From: Pseudomonas sp. PA15(2017)
GTDB lineage: Bacteria; Pseudomonadota; Gammaproteobacteria; Pseudomonadales; Pseudomonadaceae
Assembly (NCBI RefSeq): GCF_001945395.1
Contig: NZ_MSXV01000002.1
Location: 62,001-126,000 of the forward strand
DNA length: 64,000 nucleotides
Direction: 5' to 3'
This document shows positions 26,484-34,251 of the stretch, piece after piece (the stretch's first letter is position 1; each line of letters begins with the position of its first letter). A program made the position numbers and the translations under genes. Under the pieces are notes generated by a model. It was not told where the DNA came from. It saw only the letters and a program-made list of their open reading frames with translations, and did no database searches.

Positions 26484-27936
26484 GGGCGGCCTCGTGGGTC
26501 ACGGCGGCGCGGCGATCGCGGCAGCCACCGAGCAGCGCATACAGGCCACCGGCGACGACGAAGGTAACGATCCAGCCCAGGCCGTTCTGACCGAACCAGG
26601 AGTCGGCCAGCCAGCCCTGGAACAGCACGTTGCCCGCGCCGATCTTCACCGTGGTGAAGCTGAAGCCCAGTGCGATCGCCACCGCCCAGGCGCTCAGGGC
26701 GCGCCACTCCACGCCGCCGGCGTACCAGTAGGCGCTGCTCGGGCTGACGTTCATCAGGTCGGCCGCCTCGTAGCGCTGACGGTGACGCAGGTCGACCAGG
26801 AAGATGCCCACCCAGGCGGTGATCGGCACGGCCAGCATGGAGATGAAGGTGATGAACGGGCCGTAGAAGCTCTCGGCGATCAGCATGAAGTAGATAGAGC
26901 CGATGAAGATCGCCACGATGTCGACCACCACCGCGTAAACCCGCTTGACCTTGAGGCCGAGGGTCAGGGTGGTCAGGCCCGCCGAATACACCGACAGATT
27001 GTTGGACAGCAGCAGGCCGCCGAAGGCGGTGATCAGGTAGGGCACGGCCATCCAGGTCGGCAGCAGCTCGCGAATCGCCACGATGGGGTCGGTCGCCGAG
27101 GCCAGATGATCGTTGCCCACCGAAATCAGGCCGCCCAGGGTGATCAGCAGCACCAGCGGAATTCCTGCGCCAAAGGCGGCGGAAGCCACCAGCCCGGCCG
27201 CTCGCACGCTCTTGTGCTGGTAGCGTGACATGTCGGCGCCGGCATTGGCCCAGCCGATACCGGTGCCGGCCGCCATGGTGCCGATGCCGATCAGCACGGC
27301 GGACATCGGCGCTGGCGTGGCCGCCCACACCAGGGCCCAGTCGATGTGCAGGGCGAGAAAACCGCCGACCACCAGGTTCAGCGCGCCGAACACCCAGGTG
27401 GCCCACTTCTGGATCACCAGCAGCGTGGCATGGCCGAGGCCGGAGACGCACAGGGTCAGCAGCACGAACAGGCCGATGAACAATAGCGTCAGCAAGGGCG
27501 CCGACTTGGCCTCCACCGGTGTGCCCTGGACGATCGACACCAGCGACAGCAGCACGAAGGCCGCCGTGGTGGTGTTGACCGTCTCCCAGCCCAGGCGCGA
27601 GCCGAGCGAGACCAGGGTCGGGCCGATATTGCCACGCATGCCGAAGATCGCCCGCGACAGCGTCAGGCTTGGCGCGCGCCCCCGGCGACCGGCGATCGAC
27701 AGCAGGCCGACGATGGCGAAGGAGCCGCCGGCACCGAGGATGGCGACGACCAGCGCCTGCCAGATCGACAGGCCCTGGAAGGCGATCAGGGTGGCGCCCA
27801 GCGGCAGGCCGAGAATGCTGATGTTGGCCGCGAACCAGACCCAGAACAGTTGCAACGGGTGGCCGTTGCATTCCTGTTCGGGCACCGGCTCGATGCCGCG
27901 GGTTTCCAGCTGGCCCACCTGTTCGGATGCACGCAT
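26473..27936 (-). CDS. NCS1-family nucleobase/nucleoside permease
   Basis: A 487-residue membrane protein with about twelve hydrophobic segments. NCS1 signatures are LFWVWFAANISILGLPLGAT (helix 1), GWANAGADMSRYQHKSVRAA in the middle and FLVDLRHRQRYEAADLM near residue 390. AGGAG lies 7 bases before the ATG at 27936. It takes the transporter place that an MFS nucleoside permease (YegT) has in the enterobacterial operon. Substrate probably a purine, pyrimidine or related N-glycoside. Confidence 0.87.
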   Translation of the reverse strand: MRASEQVGQLETRGIEPVPEQECNGHPLQLFWVWFAANISILGLPLGATLIAFQGLSIWQALVVAILGAGGSFAIVGLLSIAGRRGRAPSLTLSRAIFGMRGNIGPTLVSLGSRLGWETVNTTTAAFVLLSLVSIVQGTPVEAKSAPLLTLLFIGLFVLLTLCVSGLGHATLLVIQKWATWVFGALNLVVGGFLALHIDWALVWAATPAPMSAVLIGIGTMAAGTGIGWANAGADMSRYQHKSVRAAGLVASAAFGAGIPLVLLITLGGLISVGNDHLASATDPIVAIRELLPTWMAVPYLITAFGGLLLSNNLSVYSAGLTTLTLGLKVKRVYAVVVDIVAIFIGSIYFMLIAESFYGPFITFISMLAVPITAWVGIFLVDLRHRQRYEAADLMNVSPSSAYWYAGGVEWRALSAWAVAIALGFSFTTVKIGAGNVLFQGWLADSWFGQNGLGWIVTFVVAGGLYALLGGCRDRRAAVTHEAAHGR

Positions 27937-28006
27937 GGCATGACTCCTGCGATAGTTCGTTGTTGTTGGCAGGGCTGGGTGAGCGCAGGGGCGGCCACCC
28001 AGGGGT

Positions 28007-29023
28007 TCAGATCGTTCGCAAGGCCAGCAGCCGGTCGGTCAGCGGCGCCAGGTCGATCTGGCTCACCGCGCAGACCTGCGCCAGCGCGTCGCTCGGCCAT
28101 GCACCGAGGCCATGGGTCGCGCCGAGCATGGCGCCGAGCACGGCGGCAATGGTGTCGGTGTCGCCACCCAGGCTGGCGGCCATGCACAGGGCCGCGTAGG
28201 GCGTCAGTTGGCCGTTGGCCACGGCGCGCGCCAGGGCGAACGCGGCGACCACGGATTCCTGGGACGCCACCGAGGTGCCGATCACCTCGTAGATCAGGTC
28301 AGCCAAGGTTTCGGGGCTGGCGGCGTCGCAGAGCCGTGCGGTCCACTCGATGCGTGCCGCGATATCGCCGCCAGCCACCCAATGGCCCAGTTGCTGGCCT
28401 TGCCGGGCCGCCGCGACGCCGCTGTCCAGGGCGCTGGCCAGGCCGTCGCCGTTGATGCCCGCCGACACCACCGCCGCCACCGCAGCGGCGCTGGCGATAC
28501 CCAGGCCGGTGTTGTGGGTCACCTGGCAGGCCTGCAGCACCTGCGCCATGAACCGCTCGGAGTCACGCACGTCGGCGGCGATGCCCACCGGCGTGATGCG
28601 CATCGCCGCGCCGTTGGTGGTGCCGAAGCGCCCGGCCTGTTCCGGGCTGGCGCCGGCGAGAATCATCTCGATGGCACGCTTGGTCGATGGGCCGAGCAAG
28701 TCCTGCGAGCCCTTGGCGCGCATGGCTGCTTCCCAGTCGATCAGGCGCTGCGCCAGGTCAGTGGGTGCGATGCGGCCTTGGCCTTCGACCAGCAGCTCGC
28801 CAACCAGGATCGCCTGCTCGGTATCGTCGGTGATGGCGCCGGCCGGCATGTTCGGGGCGATGGGTTGGTCGGCGTCGGCATCGAGCAGGCCGTCGACACG
28901 GCCATAGCGTGCGCGAATCTTTTCGCGGGACAGCGACTGGGTCGGCATGCCGAGCGCATCGCCCAGTGCCAATCCGTGGAAGGCGCCGAGCGCGCGGTCT
29001 CGCACGGTGGAAAGCTGGTTCAC
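28007..29023 (-). CDS. ADP-ribosylglycohydrolase family protein (YegU-like)
   Basis: A 338-residue protein of the ARH/DraG fold. Metal-binding stretches are GAITDDTEQAILVGE near the N-terminus and SLGGDTDTIAAVLGAMLGA near the C-terminus, the two Asp-rich motifs that bind two Mg2+. GTG 29023 is chosen because it overlaps the GntR stop (GTGA) and has GGGGA upstream; the longer open frame lies inside the GntR gene. It would cleave an N-glycosidic bond of an ADP-ribosyl group or a ribosylated small molecule. Next to a permease and a sugar kinase, a small-molecule substrate is more likely than a protein. Confidence 0.86.
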   Translation of the reverse strand: MNQLSTVRDRALGAFHGLALGDALGMPTQSLSREKIRARYGRVDGLLDADADQPIAPNMPAGAITDDTEQAILVGELLVEGQGRIAPTDLAQRLIDWEAAMRAKGSQDLLGPSTKRAIEMILAGASPEQAGRFGTTNGAAMRITPVGIAADVRDSERFMAQVLQACQVTHNTGLGIASAAAVAAVVSAGINGDGLASALDSGVAAARQGQQLGHWVAGGDIAARIEWTARLCDAASPETLADLIYEVIGTSVASQESVVAAFALARAVANGQLTPYAALCMAASLGGDTDTIAAVLGAMLGATHGLGAWPSDALAQVCAVSQIDLAPLTDRLLALRTI

Positions 29024-29733
29024 TGGGTGTCCCCGAATTCGAGATGAAGTTGAAAGTGCAGCGGGTCGAGGTAGCTCTCGACCCGCTCCATGAAGCGCTC
29101 GCGGCTGTCGAAGGTTTCCCTGACCACCCTGAGGAACACGCTGCCCGGTGCGCGTTGCAGCTGGCTGGCCGCGTCGCTGTCGAGCGGCGCGGCACCGATC
29201 CACTGCTTGCCCTGCCCGGCGCGATAGCCGTGGGCGGCCAGTGTGGCGGTCAGCGAGTTCTCGAGCAGGCCCTCTTCGGCAAGGTTCTCCAGGCCATCGC
29301 AGGCTGGAATCAGTGCGCGTTCGAGCGACACCAGGCTGCCATCGGCGGCCCGCCGGCGACGCTCGACGAGCATGAAGCGGGCGCGGCCGAATCGCTCGGC
29401 GAATTCCTCGCGTTCGACACTGGCGATGCCCAGCAGCTCGGTCTGGACCTGCACACCGCCAGCGGCGAGGGCCTGCGCCCAGCCGCCACCCTGGTGCAGG
29501 GGCACGCCGTCATAGGTGACCACCGAGCCGACGCCCGGCTGGGTGCCGATGTAGTTGCGCCGCTTGAGCTCGGAGAGCGCCTCGCGCAGCGTGCCGCGGC
29601 TGACGTCGAAAGCCGCTGCCAGCTCGTGCTCACCGGGCAGCCGCTCGCCCGCGCCAAACTCGCCTTGCTCGATGCGTTGGGCCAGGGCGCGAACCACACG
29701 GGTTTTTTTGTCGAATCGAACCTGTCTAATCAT
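29020..29733 (-). CDS. GntR/HutC-family transcriptional regulator (YegW-like)
   Basis: A 237-residue regulator. The winged helix (residues about 5-70) reads RVVRALAQRIEQGEFGAGER, then the LPGEHELAAAFDVSRGTLRE segment. A UTRA effector domain follows (ERRRRAADGSLVSLERALIP). The ATG at 29733 lies inside a palindromic operator, pointing to tight autoregulation. A longer start (29769) would need TTG. First gene of the operon with the glycohydrolase (4-base overlap), permease and kinase. Confidence 0.87.
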   Translation of the reverse strand: MIRQVRFDKKTRVVRALAQRIEQGEFGAGERLPGEHELAAAFDVSRGTLREALSELKRRNYIGTQPGVGSVVTYDGVPLHQGGGWAQALAAGGVQVQTELLGIASVEREEFAERFGRARFMLVERRRRAADGSLVSLERALIPACDGLENLAEEGLLENSLTATLAAHGYRAGQGKQWIGAAPLDSDAASQLQRAPGSVFLRVVRETFDSRERFMERVESYLDPLHFQLHLEFGDTQ

Positions 29734-29744
29734 GTACAAATTAG
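29726..29744. promoter_or_regulatory. HutC-type operator overlapping the GntR start codon
   Basis: CTAATCATGTACAAATTAG is an imperfect palindrome (CTAAT/ATTAG arms around TGTACA). The start codon of the regulator is part of it. HutC-subfamily proteins typically bind GT-N-TA-N-AC-like sites, here GTACA. No clear ribosome site precedes the ATG. Confidence 0.6.
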
Positions 29745-29838
29745 TACCGCCAGAACGCCTCGCTCGCAAGTGCTTTTTGCCAGGCGGTGCGTTTCAGGCC
29801 TTACTGCAGGCCGTTGTCGGCCCCGTGTTCCAAACCGG

Positions 29839-30732
29839 TCAGCCGGGGTGGGCGACGCCGGAAAGGTGGCTGACCAATTGGCGGGCGTGGGACGGCAGGC
29901 TCTGCCAGCCCCTGATGCACAGGCGCAATTCGCGGCTGGCCCAGCTATCGGTGAGGTAGATCAGGGTCAGCGGCAGCTCCTGGGCCAGCCGCGAGGCAGC
30001 GGCTTCGGGCAACATGGCCAGGCCAGCGCCCTGGGCGACCAGCTGAGCGATGGCATCGAAGCTCGGCGCCCGTACTCGCACCCGCAGGGCGATACCGGCC
30101 GCGATGGCCTTGTCCTCGATGAAGCGCTGCATCGCCCGCTCGCCGGGCAGGCCGATAAAAGGAAAGCCCAGCGCCTCCGCCAGCACCAGGCGACGGCCGG
30201 CCAGTTCATGACCATGGGGCACCAGCAGCACCAGGCGGTCGTTGCGAAACGGCAGGGACAGCAGCCCGCCGGTTGGCTGGTTGCCGTCGTAGACGCCCAG
30301 ATCGAAGTCACCGGCCTGCACACCGCGCAGGATGGAGCGGCTGCTGCCTTCGGTCAGTTGCAGATCCACTTCCGGGTAATCGGCCAGGAAGGGCCCGAGC
30401 GCCGCTGGCAGGAAGGTGCTGTTGGCCACCGTCGAGGCGCACAGCTTGAGCACCACCCGCTGCTGGCCGGACAACGCCTGCAGGTTGTCCTCCAGCCGCT
30501 GGGTTTCGTTGAGGATGCGCTGGCAGGCTTCGAGCACCAGGCGCCCTGCCGGGGTCGGCGTCATGCCGTTGGCATGGCGGGCGAACAGGCTGACCTGGCA
30601 GCGCTCCTCGAACTGCCTTAGCCGGGTGCTGGCCGCCGACACCGCCACTGGAAAGGTGGCCGCGGCCCTGCTGAGGCTGCCGGTCGAGGCGATGGCGACC
30701 AGCAGCCGCACGTCCACGAGATCGAAACGCAC
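29839..30732 (-). CDS. LysR-family transcriptional regulator
   Basis: A 297-residue LTTR. The HTH (residues about 2-60) reads VRFDLVDVRLLVAIASTGSL with AAATFPVAVSAASTRLRQFE; the substrate domain follows (LKLCASTVANSTFLPAALGP). GTG 30732 is chosen for the GGAG upstream; the frame continues to 30792 without a site. It is divergent from the EamA transporter gene, the usual position for an LTTR that controls its neighbour. Confidence 0.87.
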   Translation of the reverse strand: MRFDLVDVRLLVAIASTGSLSRAAATFPVAVSAASTRLRQFEERCQVSLFARHANGMTPTPAGRLVLEACQRILNETQRLEDNLQALSGQQRVVLKLCASTVANSTFLPAALGPFLADYPEVDLQLTEGSSRSILRGVQAGDFDLGVYDGNQPTGGLLSLPFRNDRLVLLVPHGHELAGRRLVLAEALGFPFIGLPGERAMQRFIEDKAIAAGIALRVRVRAPSFDAIAQLVAQGAGLAMLPEAAASRLAQELPLTLIYLTDSWASRELRLCIRGWQSLPSHARQLVSHLSGVAHPG

Positions 30733-30834
30733 CGGGGGTTCTCCAAAACAGAAGGCGGTCTTAGGGAAATACCGATTCTTGGCGAGCGCCATTCGGATCA
30801 GAATAACCGTTCCTTGCCTCGGATTCAGAACGTC

Positions 30835-31803
30835 ATGAACCCTTCCGCGTTTTTTCAGCGCTGCGCCAGCAACGGCAGCCTGTTCGCCATCCTCGCCGCT
30901 GCCGGTTTCAGCATGAAGGCGATCTTCGTCAAGCTGGCCTATGCCGCCGCCCCCGTGGAGGCGATCACGCTGCTGGCGATGCGCATGACCCTCGCCCTGC
31001 CATTGTTCCTCTGGCTGGTCTGGCTGAGCCGCGGCGGTATTGGCGGGCGTTTTTCGCCTGGCGATGGCGCCCGTGTCGTAGTGCTGGCGCTGTTCGGCTA
31101 TTACCTGTCGAGCCTGTTCGATTTCTACGGCCTGCAGTACATCAGTGCCGGCCTGGAGCGTCTGATCCTGTTTACCTACCCGACCCTGGTGCTGGTGTTC
31201 CAGATGATCGCCTTTCGCGAACGCCCCAGCCGCCGCACGCTATTGGCGATGGCAGTCTGCTACCTGGGCCTGGGCGTGGCGCTTATCCACGATATCGGCG
31301 CTACCGATATGGGCAGCCAGGTGATCATCGGCTCGCTCTGGGTATTCGCCAGCGCCGTGACTTACGCGTTGTACTACCTGGGCACCGGGGTGATGGTGAA
31401 GCGCCTGGGCTCGATGCGCCTGGCCGGCCTGGCGGGCAGCGCGTCGTCGCTGATGGTGCTGGCGCACTTCGCTGTCACCGAACCGGCCGGCAGCCTGCTC
31501 GCGCAACCGGCCCAGGTATGGATCTGCGCTGCGCTGATGGCGCTGATTTCCACCGTGCTGCCGGTGTACTGGATGGCTCTGGCGATCCAGCGCATCGGCA
31601 CCACCCACACCGCCGCCGTCGGCAACCTCGGCCCGGTGCTGACCATCTTTGCCGCCTGGGCGTTGCTCGGTGAAGCCATCTCGCCGTACCAGATGGCCGG
31701 GCTGGCGCTGGTGATGGTGGGTATCTGGCAGCTCAAGCCGGGCGCGGCGAAGAAGGCCGTGGTCGCAGAGGTGGCGGGGGGCAAGCCGAGTTCGGTGAGT
31801 TGA
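30835..31803 (+). CDS. EamA/DMT-family transporter
   Basis: A 322-residue membrane protein with ten predicted helices in two EamA repeats. The first holds GFSMKAIFVKLAYAAAPVEA and the LFDFYGLQYISAGLERLILF segment; the second ends in GNLGPVLTIFAAWALLGEAI. Such proteins export amino acids or other metabolites. The ATG at 30835 is preferred over 30814 because it fits the family length, though no strong ribosome site is visible. Divergent from the LysR gene. Confidence 0.88.
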   Translation: MNPSAFFQRCASNGSLFAILAAAGFSMKAIFVKLAYAAAPVEAITLLAMRMTLALPLFLWLVWLSRGGIGGRFSPGDGARVVVLALFGYYLSSLFDFYGLQYISAGLERLILFTYPTLVLVFQMIAFRERPSRRTLLAMAVCYLGLGVALIHDIGATDMGSQVIIGSLWVFASAVTYALYYLGTGVMVKRLGSMRLAGLAGSASSLMVLAHFAVTEPAGSLLAQPAQVWICAALMALISTVLPVYWMALAIQRIGTTHTAAVGNLGPVLTIFAAWALLGEAISPYQMAGLALVMVGIWQLKPGAAKKAVVAEVAGGKPSSVS

Positions 31804-32285
31804 GCGGCTGCAGCAAGGCAGAAGCAGCCGTTCGCATAACGCGTAGGAGGGGCCGGGCGGCGCTCCGCTTTAGCCCCGAGCTTTTTAAGTTTAATACGCC
31901 GTGCGAAAGCTGTGGCTCGTTAGCATTATCGCGTTGTTCATACGTCCGGTTCCGCTCTGACGAGCGGGTTTCTTTTGGCATCGCCCGGATGGCCGGCCCC
32001 GCCAAAAGAAACCAAAAGGTCTAGCCCCGACATGCGGCCCCAGCTTCGCTGGGGTTCCCTCACTCCATCATTGCTCCGAGGGCCCGCCGCGAAGGGCCAT
32101 CCCTGGCCCATCGCGACTCTCGCGGCATCCATGCCGCTCAAGGCTGCCCGCCCGGCCCTCTCCACAACGATTCCGTTCGGCCTCCTGAAGGGGCGATTGG
32201 TGTCGCCTGCAAATTTTGTGGCATGAGGAGCACCAAAAAGCAAAGCGCCCGAACGGCCGCTAACGCCACTTAGCGCTACAACGCG
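31804..32285. repeat. Intergenic repeat-rich stretch after the EamA gene
   Basis: No gene is supported in these 482 bases. The segment 31840-31895 holds a half copy of the GTAGGAGGGGC/TTTAGCCCCGAGC repeat that is complete at 34136-34208. From about 31945 comes GTTTCTTTTGGCATCGCCCG ... GCCAAAAGAAACCAAAAGG with a strong hairpin (GTTTCTTTTGGC pairs with GCCAAAAGAAAC), followed by about 200 bases whose shadow reading (KETK, PSLLRGPAAKGHPW, AASMP) I recall from other Pseudomonas intergenic repeats. It separates the convergent EamA and Nudix genes. Confidence 0.5.
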
Positions 32286-32849
32286 CTAGCGGATGAAATG
32301 CACCTTGCCGGTATCGTCACTGCCCATGTAGATGCCGTAGATGCCCGCCTCGCGCTCGGCGATGTAGCGCTCCAGGATCTGCCGGATGGCCGGGTAGTAG
32401 ATCTGCTCCCAGGGGATGTCCTCAGGGGCGAAGAAGCGGCGGGCCGAGGTTTCGCTGCCGAAGTAGCCGGTGTCGTGTAGCAGGCGGGCGCGGAAGATCA
32501 GGTACACCTCGCTGATCGAGGGCACGCTGAACACCGAGTAGGGGCAGGTGATTTCCGCCACCACGCCGGCTTCCTCGCGCACTTCGCGCAGGGCGGCCTC
32601 CTCGGTGGTCTCGCCGTTTTCCATGAAGCCGGCCGGCAGCGTCCAGGTGCCGATACGCGGCGCGATGGCGCGCTGGCACAGCAGGTAACGGCCGTCCTGC
32701 TCGATGATGCAGCCGGTGATGATCTTCGGGTTTTCGTAGTGGATGTGCCCGCAGCCGCCGCACACCAGGCGGTGGTGGTCGTCACCTGCCGGGCGACGCC
32801 GTTCCAGCGTCGCGCTGCCGCATTGATTACAGAAGCGCGGGCTGGGCAT
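32286..32849 (-). CDS. Nudix hydrolase with zinc ribbon (NudC-like)
   Basis: A 187-residue protein. An N-terminal zinc ribbon has two pairs of cysteines (FCNQCGSAT and VCGGCGHIHYENPK). The Nudix box runs from about residue 74 (GFMENGE, then REVREEAGV) and matches GX5EX7REUXEEXGU in full. It hydrolyses a nucleoside diphosphate linked to another moiety, for example NADH or FAD. It starts 5 bases after the FadR-type GntR gene, in the same operon, inside an island rich in flavin enzymes. Confidence 0.88.
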   Translation of the reverse strand: MPSPRFCNQCGSATLERRRPAGDDHHRLVCGGCGHIHYENPKIITGCIIEQDGRYLLCQRAIAPRIGTWTLPAGFMENGETTEEAALREVREEAGVVAEITCPYSVFSVPSISEVYLIFRARLLHDTGYFGSETSARRFFAPEDIPWEQIYYPAIRQILERYIAEREAGIYGIYMGSDDTGKVHFIR

Positions 32850-32854
32850 GGCGG

Positions 32855-33604
32855 TCAGCGTCCGATACGCGGGTCTTGCAGGCCGATGGGCGCGACGATG
32901 TCGCGGGCCTTGGCACCTTCCTGCTTGGCTTCGAGGTACTCCAGGGCGACCTTGGCCGCGGCGCGCACGTGGTCCACCGAGGCCTGGTGGGCGGCGATCG
33001 GGTCGCCGCTCTTGATCGCCTCGACCATGCGCTCCATTTCCTGGTTGCTGGTGCTGCGGCGGTTGCTCTGCGACACCGAGGTGGCGCGCAGGTAGCTGAT
33101 ACGCGCCTGCAACTGGCGCAGCTGGGTAGCCGCCGCCTCGTTGCCACAGCCTTCGAGCAGCACGTCATAGAACTCCTGCACCGACTCCAGCACATCGGGC
33201 AGCTCGCCTTTTTCCAGAGTCTGGCGGTTGTTCTCCAGGGCGCGTTCCAGAGCCCGGATGTCCTTGGCGCGGGCACGCAGGGTGAACAGCTGGACGATCA
33301 TGCCTTCCAGGGCGCAGCGCAGCTCGTAGAGGTCGCAGGCATCTTCCAGGGTGATGATCGCCACGCGCGGGCCCTTGGCGTCGGCGAATTCGACCAGGCC
33401 TTCGGATTCCAGGTGGCGCAGCGCCTCGCGCACCGAGGTGCGGCTGACGCCCAGACGATCGCAGAGGTCGCGCTCCACCAGGCGATCGCCGGGCAGCAGC
33501 TGGAAGTTCATGATGGCGCTGCGCAGCTTGTCCAGAACGATTTCCCGCAGGGTCACGGGATTGCGGTTGACCTTGAAGCTGTCGTCGATCGGCTGGCGTT
33601 TCAT
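32855..33604 (-). CDS. GntR/FadR-family (FCD) transcriptional regulator, candidate regulator of the island
   Basis: A 249-residue regulator. The winged helix (residues about 18-80) reads LREIVLDKLRSAIMNFQLLP, then GDRLVERDLCDRLGVSRTSV; the all-helical FCD ligand domain follows, with the metal/ligand positions in SVQEFYDVLLEG and HQASVDHVRAAA. The start may be ATG 33604 or ATG 33640; neither has a strong ribosome site, and I list the shorter. As the only FCD-GntR regulator encoded inside the island, it is the best candidate to bind the four TATGGTATACCATA-type sites. Confidence 0.86.
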   Translation of the reverse strand: MKRQPIDDSFKVNRNPVTLREIVLDKLRSAIMNFQLLPGDRLVERDLCDRLGVSRTSVREALRHLESEGLVEFADAKGPRVAIITLEDACDLYELRCALEGMIVQLFTLRARAKDIRALERALENNRQTLEKGELPDVLESVQEFYDVLLEGCGNEAAATQLRQLQARISYLRATSVSQSNRRSTSNQEMERMVEAIKSGDPIAAHQASVDHVRAAAKVALEYLEAKQEGAKARDIVAPIGLQDPRIGR

Positions 33605-33657
33605 GGTTAGTGCTCGCGTTATAGGTATGGGCGCACTCATCGCATTGCCTTGGCCGG

Positions 33658-34056
33658 TTATGCCTCGGGTTGCTGCTGCTCGGCATCCGCTTCGGCGAAC
33701 GCGTCGCGGGCGATGCGGAAGCTGTCGACCGCGGCAGGCACGCCACAGTAGATGCCGACCTGGAGCAGGATCTCGCGGATCTGCTCACGGCTGAGGCCGT
33801 TACGCAGGGCGCCGCGAATGTGCAGCTTCAGTTCGTGCGGGCGATTGAGCGCGGAAATCATGGCCAAGTTTATCATGCTGCGCTCCTGCATCGATAAGCC
33901 TTCCCGGCCCCACACGTGCCCCCAGCAGTATTCGGTGACCAGCTCCTGCAGCGGGCGGTTGAAGTCGTCGGCGTTCTCCACCGAGCGCTTCACGTAGGCC
34001 TCGCCCAGCACCTGGGTGCGAATCTTCAGGCCCTTTTGGTACTTGTCGTTGCTCAT
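33658..34056 (-). CDS. Carboxymuconolactone decarboxylase family protein
   Basis: A 132-residue CMD-fold protein. Typical PcaC-like stretches are LVTEYCWGHVWGREGLSMQE, ISALNRPHELKLHIRGALRN and QVGIYCGVPAAVDSFRIA. It lacks the CxxC of AhpD-type peroxidase reductases, so a decarboxylase or hydrolase role is more likely than antioxidant activity. GGGAGAA lies before the ATG at 34056. It is followed 53 bases later by the GntR gene. It could act on a ring-cleavage lactone in the proposed pathway. Confidence 0.86.
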   Translation of the reverse strand: MSNDKYQKGLKIRTQVLGEAYVKRSVENADDFNRPLQELVTEYCWGHVWGREGLSMQERSMINLAMISALNRPHELKLHIRGALRNGLSREQIREILLQVGIYCGVPAAVDSFRIARDAFAEADAEQQQPEA

Positions 34057-34135
34057 GTCGGTTCTCCCGGTTGGCTGGCGATGAGGCTGTTGGAAGGCAA
34101 AGGCGGACATCAGGCGCCCTCACATCGGACGACCT

Positions 34136-34208
34136 TGTAGGAGGGGCTTTAGCCCCGAGCTTTTTATCAAGGCAAACAAAGAGTTCGAGGCTAAAGCCTC
34201 TCCTACAA
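34136..34208. repeat. REP-like palindrome between the CMD and aldehyde dehydrogenase genes
   Basis: TTGTAGGAGGGGCTTTAGCC ... GAGGCTAAAGCCTCTCCTAC, a long imperfect inverted repeat with an AT-rich loop. It is a different family from the GGGAGCGGGCC repeats; a partial copy lies at 31840-31895. It may split the operon transcript. Confidence 0.75.
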
Positions 34209-34251
34209 AAGCGCTGCTCGCCGTCAGCTACCGCCATATGGTCGCCTGACC

